This document shows positions 8,767-15,876 of a DNA stretch of 64,000 bases, one piece after another. Source of the DNA: Alteriqipengyuania flavescens (GTDB taxonomy: Bacteria > Pseudomonadota > Alphaproteobacteria > Sphingomonadales > Sphingomonadaceae); assembly GCF_030406725.1 (NCBI RefSeq), contig NZ_CP129107.1, forward strand, positions 558,001 to 622,000, read 5' to 3'. The notes under the pieces are model-generated. The model had not been told where the DNA came from and ran no database searches. It was given only the letters and a program-made list of their open reading frames with translations. Each line of letters opens with the position of its first letter. Position 1 is the first letter of the stretch. The translations under genes were made by a program, and so were the position numbers.

Positions 8767-9258
8767 CTACCACTCCACCTTGGCGCCGGGGACAATGCCC
8801 AGCTCGGCTGCGCGGCCGCCGGGTATCTCCAGCACCGCGATCACGGCGCCGGCGCTGCTGTACTGCCCTTCGTCGTAAGGAACCGCGTCCGCCTCTATGT
8901 TGGCGATGCGGCTGTCCGGGCCGATGAAGATGATGTCGAGCGGGATCAGCGTGTTGCGCATCCAGAAATTGCGCTCGCGCGGTTCCTCGCTGGGGAAGAT
9001 CATGCCTTCGTCCGGCGCCATTTCGGTGCGGAACATCATGCCCTTGGCCTGTTCCTGCGCGGTTGCCGCCACTTCCGTGCGGAAGGTAAAGGTCCCGTCC
9101 GCCGTCTCCACCGTCACGGGAATGATTTCCAGGCCCGATTCGGGATGGACGCTGGCCGACTGGGTCGGCTCTGCCTGCGCGACTTCGGATTGCGGCGAAC
9201 ACGCCAGCAGGGCCGCGGCCCCGGCCAGGGCGCCTGCCAGGCGCAGCCCATCAAGCAT
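8767..9258 (-). CDS. DUF192 domain lipoprotein
   Basis: A 163-residue exported protein: a hydrophobic leader ending in a lipobox (LLAC, cysteine at 20), then a DUF192 domain with MMFRTEMAPDEGMIF and FWMRNTLIPLDIIFI, the most conserved family segments. The function of DUF192 is unknown. The start at 9258 is two bases after the recX stop; an in-frame ATG at 9273 overlaps recX. The tight spacing suggests cotranscription with recX. Confidence 0.88.
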   Translation of the reverse strand: MLDGLRLAGALAGAAALLACSPQSEVAQAEPTQSASVHPESGLEIIPVTVETADGTFTFRTEVAATAQEQAKGMMFRTEMAPDEGMIFPSEEPRERNFWMRNTLIPLDIIFIGPDSRIANIEADAVPYDEGQYSSAGAVIAVLEIPGGRAAELGIVPGAKVEW

Positions 9259-9260
9259 TT

Positions 9261-9830
9261 TCAATCCTCGCATCGTGCGGCCCAATCCTCTGCGTTTTCG
9301 ACCGTCTGCGCATTCACCATTTCGCGCGCGAAGTCGAGAGGGTGCCCGGCGCGCAGCAAGGCGGCCAGTTGCTTTTCGCGGGTGGGCCGGTCGGGCAGCT
9401 CCTGCCCGCGCTCGAGCGCAAAGGGCCCGAAACGTCGCTTGCGCGCCAGCGCCAGCACCGCCTGGCGCGCTTCTGGCCCGCTCGGGGCCACGCGCTGCCT
9501 CCCGTCCTCGTCGATCCCGTCGCGGAATAAAGCACCCTCGATCCGGCGCGCGCCATAGCCACGCCGCAGCAGCGATCCGGCCTTCATCCGCGCATAGGCC
9601 TCGTCGTCGATATAGCCGAGGTCGGCGAACTGCGCCGCGAGTCCCGTCGGGTCCGGCTGGCCCTCCCCGTCCCACCCGCGTTCGCCCAACTTGCGCTTCA
9701 GATAGGCCTCCAGCTTTGCCGTGCTGGTGGAAAACCGGGCGACATAGGACAGCGCCAGATCGCGCAGACTCGCGCTATCCAGCGGCTTCGGCGGGCGTTT
9801 TCCGCGGCGGGACGATGGTGAAGCCGTCAT
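9261..9830 (-). CDS. recX: RecX family regulatory protein
   Basis: A 189-residue helical protein with the RecX three-helix repeat pattern: ALSYVARFSTSTAKLEAYLKRKL, FADLGYIDDEAYARMKAGSLLRRGYGARRIEGAL and a C-terminal repeat. RecX proteins modulate RecA filaments. The start at 9830 (MTASPSS) was preferred to the longer MARIWPI start. recA is not adjacent; the gene precedes a DUF192 lipoprotein gene with a two-base gap. Confidence 0.85.
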   Translation of the reverse strand: MTASPSSRRGKRPPKPLDSASLRDLALSYVARFSTSTAKLEAYLKRKLGERGWDGEGQPDPTGLAAQFADLGYIDDEAYARMKAGSLLRRGYGARRIEGALFRDGIDEDGRQRVAPSGPEARQAVLALARKRRFGPFALERGQELPDRPTREKQLAALLRAGHPLDFAREMVNAQTVENAEDWAARCED

Positions 9831-9972
9831 AATCGGCCATATTCGTGCCACAGTCGGTATAGAATGGGAAAGGCCTCGTTAAGCGTGAGGAGCGTCACTG
9901 CACGCATAAATCGCTGAATTTGCACGGGTAGCCGAGGGGGCGCCAGCAACTCGAGGACAATCAAAACACAAT

Positions 9973-11715
9973 ATGACCACCGATTCCACCATCGAACCCA
10001 CCCCCAATGACTGTTCGCAGGAACGGCGTTTTTCCGATTTCGGGACATTCGGGGAAGCGCTGGACTACGCAGCCAGCGGCACGCTGGGCCTCAATTTCCA
10101 CGACGCGCGCGGCAACCTGGAGCGGGCCTACCCGTTTTCCGAATTGCGCGACGATGCGATCGCCATGGCGCGCCGACTGGTCGCAGCCGGGCTGAAGCCG
10201 GGCGACCGGCTGGCACTGATCGCCGAGACAGCGCCCGATTTCGCCGCTGCCTTCTGCGGCGCGGTCTATGCCGGCGTGTGGCCCGTGCCCCTGCCACTGC
10301 CGACCAGCTTCGGCGGCAAGGAAGGCTATGTCGACCAGCTGGCGGTCCAGTTGTCGAGCAGCGACCCGGTGATGCTGCTTTATCCGGCAGAAATTTCCGA
10401 AATGACGCAGGCCGCCGCCGACCGGCAGGGCTGCAAGGGCGCCAGCTACAAAGATTTCGGCGCCGGCGAGGTGCCCGATGCCGGGCTGCCGCAAAGCAAG
10501 CCGGACGACATCTGCTACCTGCAGTATTCCAGCGGCTCGACCCGCTTCCCGCACGGGGTTGCGGTGACTCACGAGGCGCTGCTCGCCAACCTTGCCGCGC
10601 ACGGGCTCGGCATAAAACTGCAGCCGGGCGACCGCTGCGTTTCGTGGCTGCCGTGGTACCACGACATGGGCCTCGTCGGGTGCCTGCTGTCGCCGATCGC
10701 CAACCAGGTTTCGACCGATTACCTGAAGACGGAACATTTCGCCCGCCGCCCGCTGGCGTGGCTCGACATGATCAGCCGCAATCCGGGCACCACGCTCAGC
10801 TATTCGCCCACCTTCGGCTACGACATATGCGCGCGGCGCATCTCCAGCCAGAGCAATGTCGCCGAACGCTTCGACCTGTCGCGCTGGCGCGTCGCCGGCA
10901 ACGGGGCGGACATGATCCGGCCCGACGTGATGCAGGGCTTCGTCAACGCCTTTGCCGATGCGGGCTTTTCCGCCAGCGCCTTCCTGCCGAGCTATGGCCT
11001 TGCCGAAGCCACGCTGGCGGTCACCATCATGCCGCCGGGCGAAGGCATTCGCGTCGAACTGGTGGAGGAAGAGCGCCTGTCGGGCCACGCCCGCGACCTC
11101 GCCCGCCCGGCCCGCTATCGCGCCATCGTGAACTGCGGCAAGCCCGTGGAAGGCATGGAAGTGGCGATCCGGGGCGAAGGCGGCAGGGCGCTGCCCGACC
11201 ACCAGATCGGCAAGGTCTGGTGCCGCGGATCCTCCGTCATGCACTCCTATTTCCGCGATCCGGAATCGACGGCCGAATGCATGGTCGATGGCTGGCTGGA
11301 CACAGGCGACATGGGCTACATGGCCGATGGCTACCTGTTCATCGTCGGCCGGGCGAAGGACATGATCATCATCAACGGCAAGAACCACTGGCCGCAGGAT
11401 ATCGAGTGGGCGGTGGAGCAGTTGCCCGGCTTCAACCACGGCGACATCGCCGCCTTCGCGATCGAAACCGACACCGGCGAGGAAGCGCCCGCGGTGCTGG
11501 TCCATTGCCGCGTCAGCGACCCGGACGAGCGGGTCCGCCTGCACGAGCAGATCAAGGACACGGTCCGCAGCGTCACCGGCATGAACTGCGTGGTGGAACT
11601 TGTGCCCCCGCGCACCCTGCCGCGCACCTCCTCCGGCAAGCTCAGCCGCGCCAAGGCGAAGAAACAGTACCTCAGTGGCGAAATCGAACCGTTCAAACTG
11701 CGCGAAGCGGCCTGA
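9973..11715 (+). CDS. fatty acyl-AMP ligase (FAAL-like, ANL superfamily)
   Basis: A 580-residue adenylate-forming enzyme. The P-loop region reads QYSSGSTRFPHGVAVTHEAL, and SWLPWYHDMGLVG, PSYGLAEATLA and DTGDMGYMADGYLFIVGRAKDMI are the usual FAAL/ACSL motifs; the C-terminal lysine loop is TSSGKLSRAKAKKQYLSG. FAALs activate a fatty acid to acyl-AMP for loading onto an acyl carrier or PKS/NRPS domain rather than CoA. No carrier-protein or synthase gene is near, so the acceptor is unknown. An acyl-CoA ligase role cannot be ruled out from sequence alone. Confidence 0.85.
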   Translation: MTTDSTIEPTPNDCSQERRFSDFGTFGEALDYAASGTLGLNFHDARGNLERAYPFSELRDDAIAMARRLVAAGLKPGDRLALIAETAPDFAAAFCGAVYAGVWPVPLPLPTSFGGKEGYVDQLAVQLSSSDPVMLLYPAEISEMTQAAADRQGCKGASYKDFGAGEVPDAGLPQSKPDDICYLQYSSGSTRFPHGVAVTHEALLANLAAHGLGIKLQPGDRCVSWLPWYHDMGLVGCLLSPIANQVSTDYLKTEHFARRPLAWLDMISRNPGTTLSYSPTFGYDICARRISSQSNVAERFDLSRWRVAGNGADMIRPDVMQGFVNAFADAGFSASAFLPSYGLAEATLAVTIMPPGEGIRVELVEEERLSGHARDLARPARYRAIVNCGKPVEGMEVAIRGEGGRALPDHQIGKVWCRGSSVMHSYFRDPESTAECMVDGWLDTGDMGYMADGYLFIVGRAKDMIIINGKNHWPQDIEWAVEQLPGFNHGDIAAFAIETDTGEEAPAVLVHCRVSDPDERVRLHEQIKDTVRSVTGMNCVVELVPPRTLPRTSSGKLSRAKAKKQYLSGEIEPFKLREAA

Positions 11716-11851
11716 TACCACAGCAACCGCACCCACCCGAAGCCCGATCCGCAAAACCCGTAGGCATACTGCGTGCCATCGTTTACGCTTGAAACGCGTG
11801 TCTTAAGCGACTAATACAGTAAGCGAATACCAACGGGAGACCATCCGGGCC

Positions 11852-13057
11852 ATGGCCAATACAGAGACCGCTACCAAGACTGCCGTCGAATTCGAGCTGA
11901 CCGCGCCCGATCCGGTGCCCGAGGTCGCGCCCGAAAAGGCCGTCGGCCTGGTGCCCGTGACGGACGAGAAGAAGAGCAAGCTCGATGAAAAGGTCGAAAG
12001 CTTCATCACCGACCTCGTCAGTCAGGATGCCGCCTCGCCCGAATTCGGCAAGAAGGTGGACCAGATCACCAACATGGGCCGCAAGGAAATCATGGCGGCG
12101 GCGCAGATGTCCAACCGGTTCCTCGACCGGCCGATCCGCGCGATGGACAAGGATACCGGCGTTGGCAACGACCTGGCAGAACTGCGCCGCACGGTCGAGG
12201 ACCTCGATCCCGGCCGCAAGGGCAAGCTGCGCGGCCGCAAGCTGTTCGGCGTCATCCCCTTCGGCAATTCGCTGAAGAAATATTTCGACAGCTACCAGTC
12301 GAGCCAGGGCCACATCCAGGCGATCCTGGCGCGGCTTTCCAGCGGCAAGGACGAACTGTTGATGGACAATGCCGCCATCGATGTGGAGCGCCAGAAGCTG
12401 TGGGAAGCGATGGGCAACCTGGAACAGATGATCCACATCTCCCGCACGCTGGACGAGCGGCTGGAGGAAAAGGCGGCCGAGCTCGATTCGAGCGATCCGG
12501 CCAAGGCCAAGGCCATCCGCGAGACGGCGCTGTTCTATGTCCGCCAGCGCACGCAGGACCTGCTGACGCAAATGGCGGTGAGCGTGCAGGGCTACCTCGC
12601 GCTCGACCTCGTCAAGAAGAACAACGTCGAACTGGTGAAGGGCGTCGACCGCGCCAGCACCACCACCGTCGGCGCGCTGCGCACCGCGGTCACGGTGGCG
12701 CAGGCGATGACCAACCAGCGGCTGGTGCTGAAACAGATCACCAGCCTCAATGAAACGACCGCCGGCATCATCGATTCCACCGGCACGCTGCTGCGCGAAC
12801 AGACCGGCAAGATCCACGAGCAGGCGGCCTCCAGCACCATCCCGCTGGAAACGCTGCAGCGCGCTTTCCAGAACATTTACGACACGATGGACGAGGTCGA
12901 CACCTTCAAGCTGAAGGCGCTCGACAGCATGAAGCAGACCGTCAACGTGCTGACGGACGAGGTCGAGAAATCCAAGGGCTACATCGCCCGCGCGGAAGGC
13001 CAGGCGCAGGCCCAGAAGCAGGCGGAAAGCGCCGGGCTGCTGGAACTGGAGAGCTGA
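11852..13057 (+). CDS. TelA/KlaA toxic anion resistance family protein
   Basis: A 401-residue cytoplasmic, highly helical protein matching the TelA family throughout: VDQITNMGRKEI, LRRTVEDLDP near residues 105-115, FGNSLKKYFDSYQSSQGHIQAI, RDALFYVRQR-type segment and NQRLVLKQITSLNETTAGII. The family is linked to tellurite and cell-envelope stress resistance, mechanism unresolved. It starts a three-gene unit with the XpaC-like gene two bases downstream. Confidence 0.9.
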   Translation: MANTETATKTAVEFELTAPDPVPEVAPEKAVGLVPVTDEKKSKLDEKVESFITDLVSQDAASPEFGKKVDQITNMGRKEIMAAAQMSNRFLDRPIRAMDKDTGVGNDLAELRRTVEDLDPGRKGKLRGRKLFGVIPFGNSLKKYFDSYQSSQGHIQAILARLSSGKDELLMDNAAIDVERQKLWEAMGNLEQMIHISRTLDERLEEKAAELDSSDPAKAKAIRETALFYVRQRTQDLLTQMAVSVQGYLALDLVKKNNVELVKGVDRASTTTVGALRTAVTVAQAMTNQRLVLKQITSLNETTAGIIDSTGTLLREQTGKIHEQAASSTIPLETLQRAFQNIYDTMDEVDTFKLKALDSMKQTVNVLTDEVEKSKGYIARAEGQAQAQKQAESAGLLELES

Positions 13058-13058
13058 G

Positions 13059-13832
13059 TTGGGCGACTACACGCCCGATAGCGACCGGATCCTGGCCGAA
13101 GCGCGCCGGGTGCGCGACGACAATCGCAGCGGCGGCCGCCACCGGCTGCAGCATTCGATCGGGCGCGGCTCGGCCGAACTGAAGGCGAAGCATTACGCAA
13201 AAAAGCTGGTGCAGATGGCGCTGGGCGTCGTCGCCGTGCTGGTCGCGGCGGGCGTTGCAGGCGCGATCCTGAACGGCATCGGCTTCTGGGGCGTGATGCT
13301 GACGCTGCTGGCCATCGGCGTGGTCGTGGGCGCCGTATCGATGAACAAGGTGAAGACGCCCCGGCGCGCCGATATCAACAAGGGCGACGTCAAGACGATG
13401 GTCGGCCGCACCGAATTGTGGCTGGAAGCGCAGCGCCCCGCCCTGCCGCCGCCAGCGGTGAAGGTGGTGGACGGCATCGGCGTGCAGCTGGATGCGCTCG
13501 GCGTGCAGCTGGAAGGGCTGGACCAGAATACCCCGCAAGCGGTCGAAGTGCGCAAGCTGGTGGGCGAACACCTGCCCGAAATGGTCGACAGCTATCGCAA
13601 GGTCCCGCAGCATTTGCGCAGCGAGAAACGCGCCGACGGCAAGACGCCCGACGAGCAACTGACCGACAGCCTCGCCAAGATTAGCAAGGAGATCGACGGG
13701 ATCACCCGCAATCTGGCGGAAGGTAACCTCGATGCACTGTCGGTCCGCGGACGCTTCCTCGAATACAAGTACGGCGACCCCGCCAGCCCGGTTGATGGCC
13801 CAGTCGATAGCACGGTAGAGGGCCGCGACTGA
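13059..13832 (+). CDS. XpaC-like (5-bromo-4-chloroindolyl phosphate hydrolysis family) membrane protein
   Basis: A 257-residue protein starting at TTG 13059, immediately after telA. Residues about 50-90 form two adjacent membrane helices (ALGVVAVLVAAGVAGAIL and GVMLTLLAIGVVVGAV). The rest is cytosolic and helical (LRSEKRADGKTPDEQLTDSLAKISKEIDGI). XpaC-like proteins are commonly paired with TelA; the shared role is unclear and the family name reflects an old plate assay, not a proven enzyme. The stop overlaps the next ATG by one base. Confidence 0.7.
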   Translation: MGDYTPDSDRILAEARRVRDDNRSGGRHRLQHSIGRGSAELKAKHYAKKLVQMALGVVAVLVAAGVAGAILNGIGFWGVMLTLLAIGVVVGAVSMNKVKTPRRADINKGDVKTMVGRTELWLEAQRPALPPPAVKVVDGIGVQLDALGVQLEGLDQNTPQAVEVRKLVGEHLPEMVDSYRKVPQHLRSEKRADGKTPDEQLTDSLAKISKEIDGITRNLAEGNLDALSVRGRFLEYKYGDPASPVDGPVDSTVEGRD

Positions 13833-14137
13833 TGCGTGCCGCGATCCCCCACCAGCTGCCCAAGGAAGAGGTGCGCCGCCGCCTGCGCGAGAATATCGGC
13901 GAGCTGAAGGACTTCGTCCCCGGCGGTGCCAAGGTCGGCAATTACTGGAAGAGCGAAGACGTACTCGCCATCGAGGTCGGCGCGATGGGCCAGGCCATCA
14001 CCGGCGACATCATCGTGGAAGAGCACCAGGTCATCTTCCAGATCGAACTGCCCGGCATGCTGAGCTTTGTGGAGCCGATGATCCAGAGCGCGATCCGCAG
14101 CCAGGCGCCCAAGCTGCTCGCCCCGCCGAAAGCCTAG
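13832..14137 (+). CDS. polyhydroxyalkanoic acid system (PHA_gran_rgn) family protein
   Basis: A 101-residue protein with the family pattern IPHQLPKEEVRRRLRENIGEL ... VGAMGQAITGDIIVEEHQVIFQIELPGMLSF ... IRSQAPKLLAP. Despite the family name, no PHA synthesis genes are close. It overlaps the stop of the XpaC-like gene by one base, so the three genes from 11852 to 14137 form an operon. Confidence 0.75.
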   Translation: MRAAIPHQLPKEEVRRRLRENIGELKDFVPGGAKVGNYWKSEDVLAIEVGAMGQAITGDIIVEEHQVIFQIELPGMLSFVEPMIQSAIRSQAPKLLAPPKA

Positions 14138-14583
14138 AGCTTGCGATCGAGCTCCAGGTAGTCGTCGGGGATCGCAAGCGCCTCGGTCGCGGCGCGCGTC
14201 TCCCGCAGGAACAGGAGCAGCGACCACATCAGCAGCACGATGGCGAGCGAAAAGGTGGCGGCCGCAATCAGCTGCCAGTCCGCCGCCAACGTCTCTTCTG
14301 CAAAAAGCACCAGCACGGTGAGGCCGATGGAGAGGCCTGACAGCACCAGCCTCAGCAGCGCCGCATTGATCAGCCGGATGCGGCGGTTCACCACGCGCAA
14401 TTCCCACACGACGCGGTCATGTTCCGTATCGGCGGTGTTCGCATGGCGCACTTGCAGGGCCCGGCTGCGGTCGACCACCCGGCCGAGGCGGTTGGATAGC
14501 GTGCCGGCAATGTTGCCGATGGCGACGAGGACGAACACGGGCGTCAGCGCAAGCTGGATGGTCTGGGCGATCATGCCCGCCAT
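14134..14583 (-). CDS. DUF2721 family membrane protein
   Basis: A 149-residue inner-membrane protein: one N-terminal membrane segment (IQLALTPVFVLVAIGNIAGTL), a charged cytosolic stretch beginning LSNRLGRVVDRSRAL, which is the DUF2721 signature, and two C-terminal helices (LSGLSIGLTVLVLF and LIAAATFSLAIVLLMW). Function unknown. Its 3' end overlaps the convergent PHA-family gene by four bases. Confidence 0.82.
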   Translation of the reverse strand: MAGMIAQTIQLALTPVFVLVAIGNIAGTLSNRLGRVVDRSRALQVRHANTADTEHDRVVWELRVVNRRIRLINAALLRLVLSGLSIGLTVLVLFAEETLAADWQLIAAATFSLAIVLLMWSLLLFLRETRAATEALAIPDDYLELDRKL

Positions 14584-14624
14584 CTAGACCGCGATCGCGC
14601 CGCGACCAGTGCGTTTACTGCAAG

Positions 14625-15380
14625 TCAGCGTGCCCGGAAATCCACGCGATAGCCATAGCGCGCCTCCACCGGATTGCCGTTGGTGTCGATCGCGGGGTTG
14701 AAGCGGACCTTCTCCATCACGAGCGGGCATACGCGGGCGGTGGTGTCGGCATCCGCGCTGGAAGACCTGACCGAACAGCCGCGCGCCCGCCCGTCGGTCG
14801 TCACCGTGAAGATGACTTCCACCCGCTTGCCGAAGCGCGTTTCGCGCCCGCCCTGGGGGATGGGAAAGTCGCGCGCCTCGTCGATTGCGCCCGACCTGAC
14901 CGAGGGCCGCGTGGCGATCCCCACGGCGCCGCTGCCATTGCCCGTTCCGCCGCCGCCCGTACCGTCGCCGCTGTTGCCCGAGCCAGTGCCGCTGCCACTT
15001 TCGCTGGCGCCGGAGCGGTTGTCATTGCCGGTGGAGCTGGCACGCGGCGCGGGGCGCGCGCTCGGCGTGATGCGGGTTTCGGGGGCGGTCACTTCGCGCG
15101 GGGTGGCCCGCTCGCCCGCAGCGCCTTCCTGGCCTGCATCGGGCTCGCGCGTCGGCGCCATCGTCGGCTCCGGCTCGGGTTCGTCCGGCGTGTTGACGGT
15201 CACCGTGACCAGCGATTCCACGCTGTCCACCGCATCGGCGACGAAATTGGGCGCCAGTGCCCGGATCAGCCCGGCAAAGATCAGCACGTGGAGCGCGGCG
15301 ACCACGATGATCGTCTTCCAGTTCCACTTCTTCGCGCCCAGGTATCCGGTTCGCTCCTGCGGCAATTCGGTATCGCTCAT
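14625..15380 (-). CDS. TonB-family energy transducer
   Basis: A 251-residue protein with an N-terminal membrane anchor (residues about 22-44), a long periplasmic linker rich in Pro/Glu then Gly/Ser (residues about 70-155), and a C-terminal TonB domain (RVEVIFTVTTDGRARGCSV ... NPVEARYGYRVDF). It would transmit the proton-motive force from ExbB-ExbD to outer-membrane receptors. No exbBD or receptor gene is close. Two cysteines in the C-terminal domain (GCSV and RVCPL) may form a disulfide. Confidence 0.85.
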   Translation of the reverse strand: MSDTELPQERTGYLGAKKWNWKTIIVVAALHVLIFAGLIRALAPNFVADAVDSVESLVTVTVNTPDEPEPEPTMAPTREPDAGQEGAAGERATPREVTAPETRITPSARPAPRASSTGNDNRSGASESGSGTGSGNSGDGTGGGGTGNGSGAVGIATRPSVRSGAIDEARDFPIPQGGRETRFGKRVEVIFTVTTDGRARGCSVRSSSADADTTARVCPLVMEKVRFNPAIDTNGNPVEARYGYRVDFRAR

Positions 15381-15483
15381 CGTGTCCGGGTCCGCCTCGT
15401 GTTACGCGTTCCTACCGAAGTCTCGGCTTCGCTACGATTAAGGAGGCAGCCCTACCCCCGCAAGCCTCAGCGGGGGAAACGAA

Positions 15484-15876
15484 TTGAGCCGTATCCTGAT
15501 AGCCGAAGACGACCGATTGCAGGGGGCCGCCATGCGCGCCTGCCTGATCGACGGCGGTCACGAAGTCCGCGTGGTCGGCGATGGAGACGAATTGCTCGAT
15601 CGCTATGCCCAGGCATCCGCCGACGTGATCGTGCTCGACCATCGCATGCCGCGCCGTTCGGGGCTGGAGGTGCTGCAGGTCATCCGTGCGGCGCGGATGA
15701 GGGCAGCGATCCCGGTTATGATGGTCACGGCGGAAAACGATCCGCGCTTCACGCTGGAAATCCTGCGGGCGGGCGCGGACGATTTCCTCGCCAAGCCGTT
15801 TTCGCCGCACGAGTTCGCGCGCCGCATTGCCGCGCTGCTCGTGCGGCATCCCTGCCAGCGCAGTTTGATCGCATGA
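15484..15876 (+). CDS. single-domain response regulator
   Basis: A 130-residue CheY-like receiver starting at TTG 15484. Acidic pocket ED (8-9), phosphoacceptor D52 in VIVLDHRMPRRSG, and K in FLAKPFSP. No output domain. Its stop overlaps the start of the hybrid histidine kinase (ATGA), so the pair is translationally coupled and the receiver is the likely partner of that kinase's phosphotransfer domain. An inverted repeat CCCCCG/CGGGGG at 15455-15476 precedes the start. Confidence 0.85.
   Translation: MSRILIAEDDRLQGAAMRACLIDGGHEVRVVGDGDELLDRYAQASADVIVLDHRMPRRSGLEVLQVIRAARMRAAIPVMMVTAENDPRFTLEILRAGADDFLAKPFSPHEFARRIAALLVRHPCQRSLIA

Noticed and set aside
9961-11754. A 597-codon open frame on the minus strand opposite the fatty acyl-AMP ligase
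   Set aside because: It mirrors a gene with full family motifs and shows no motif of its own.
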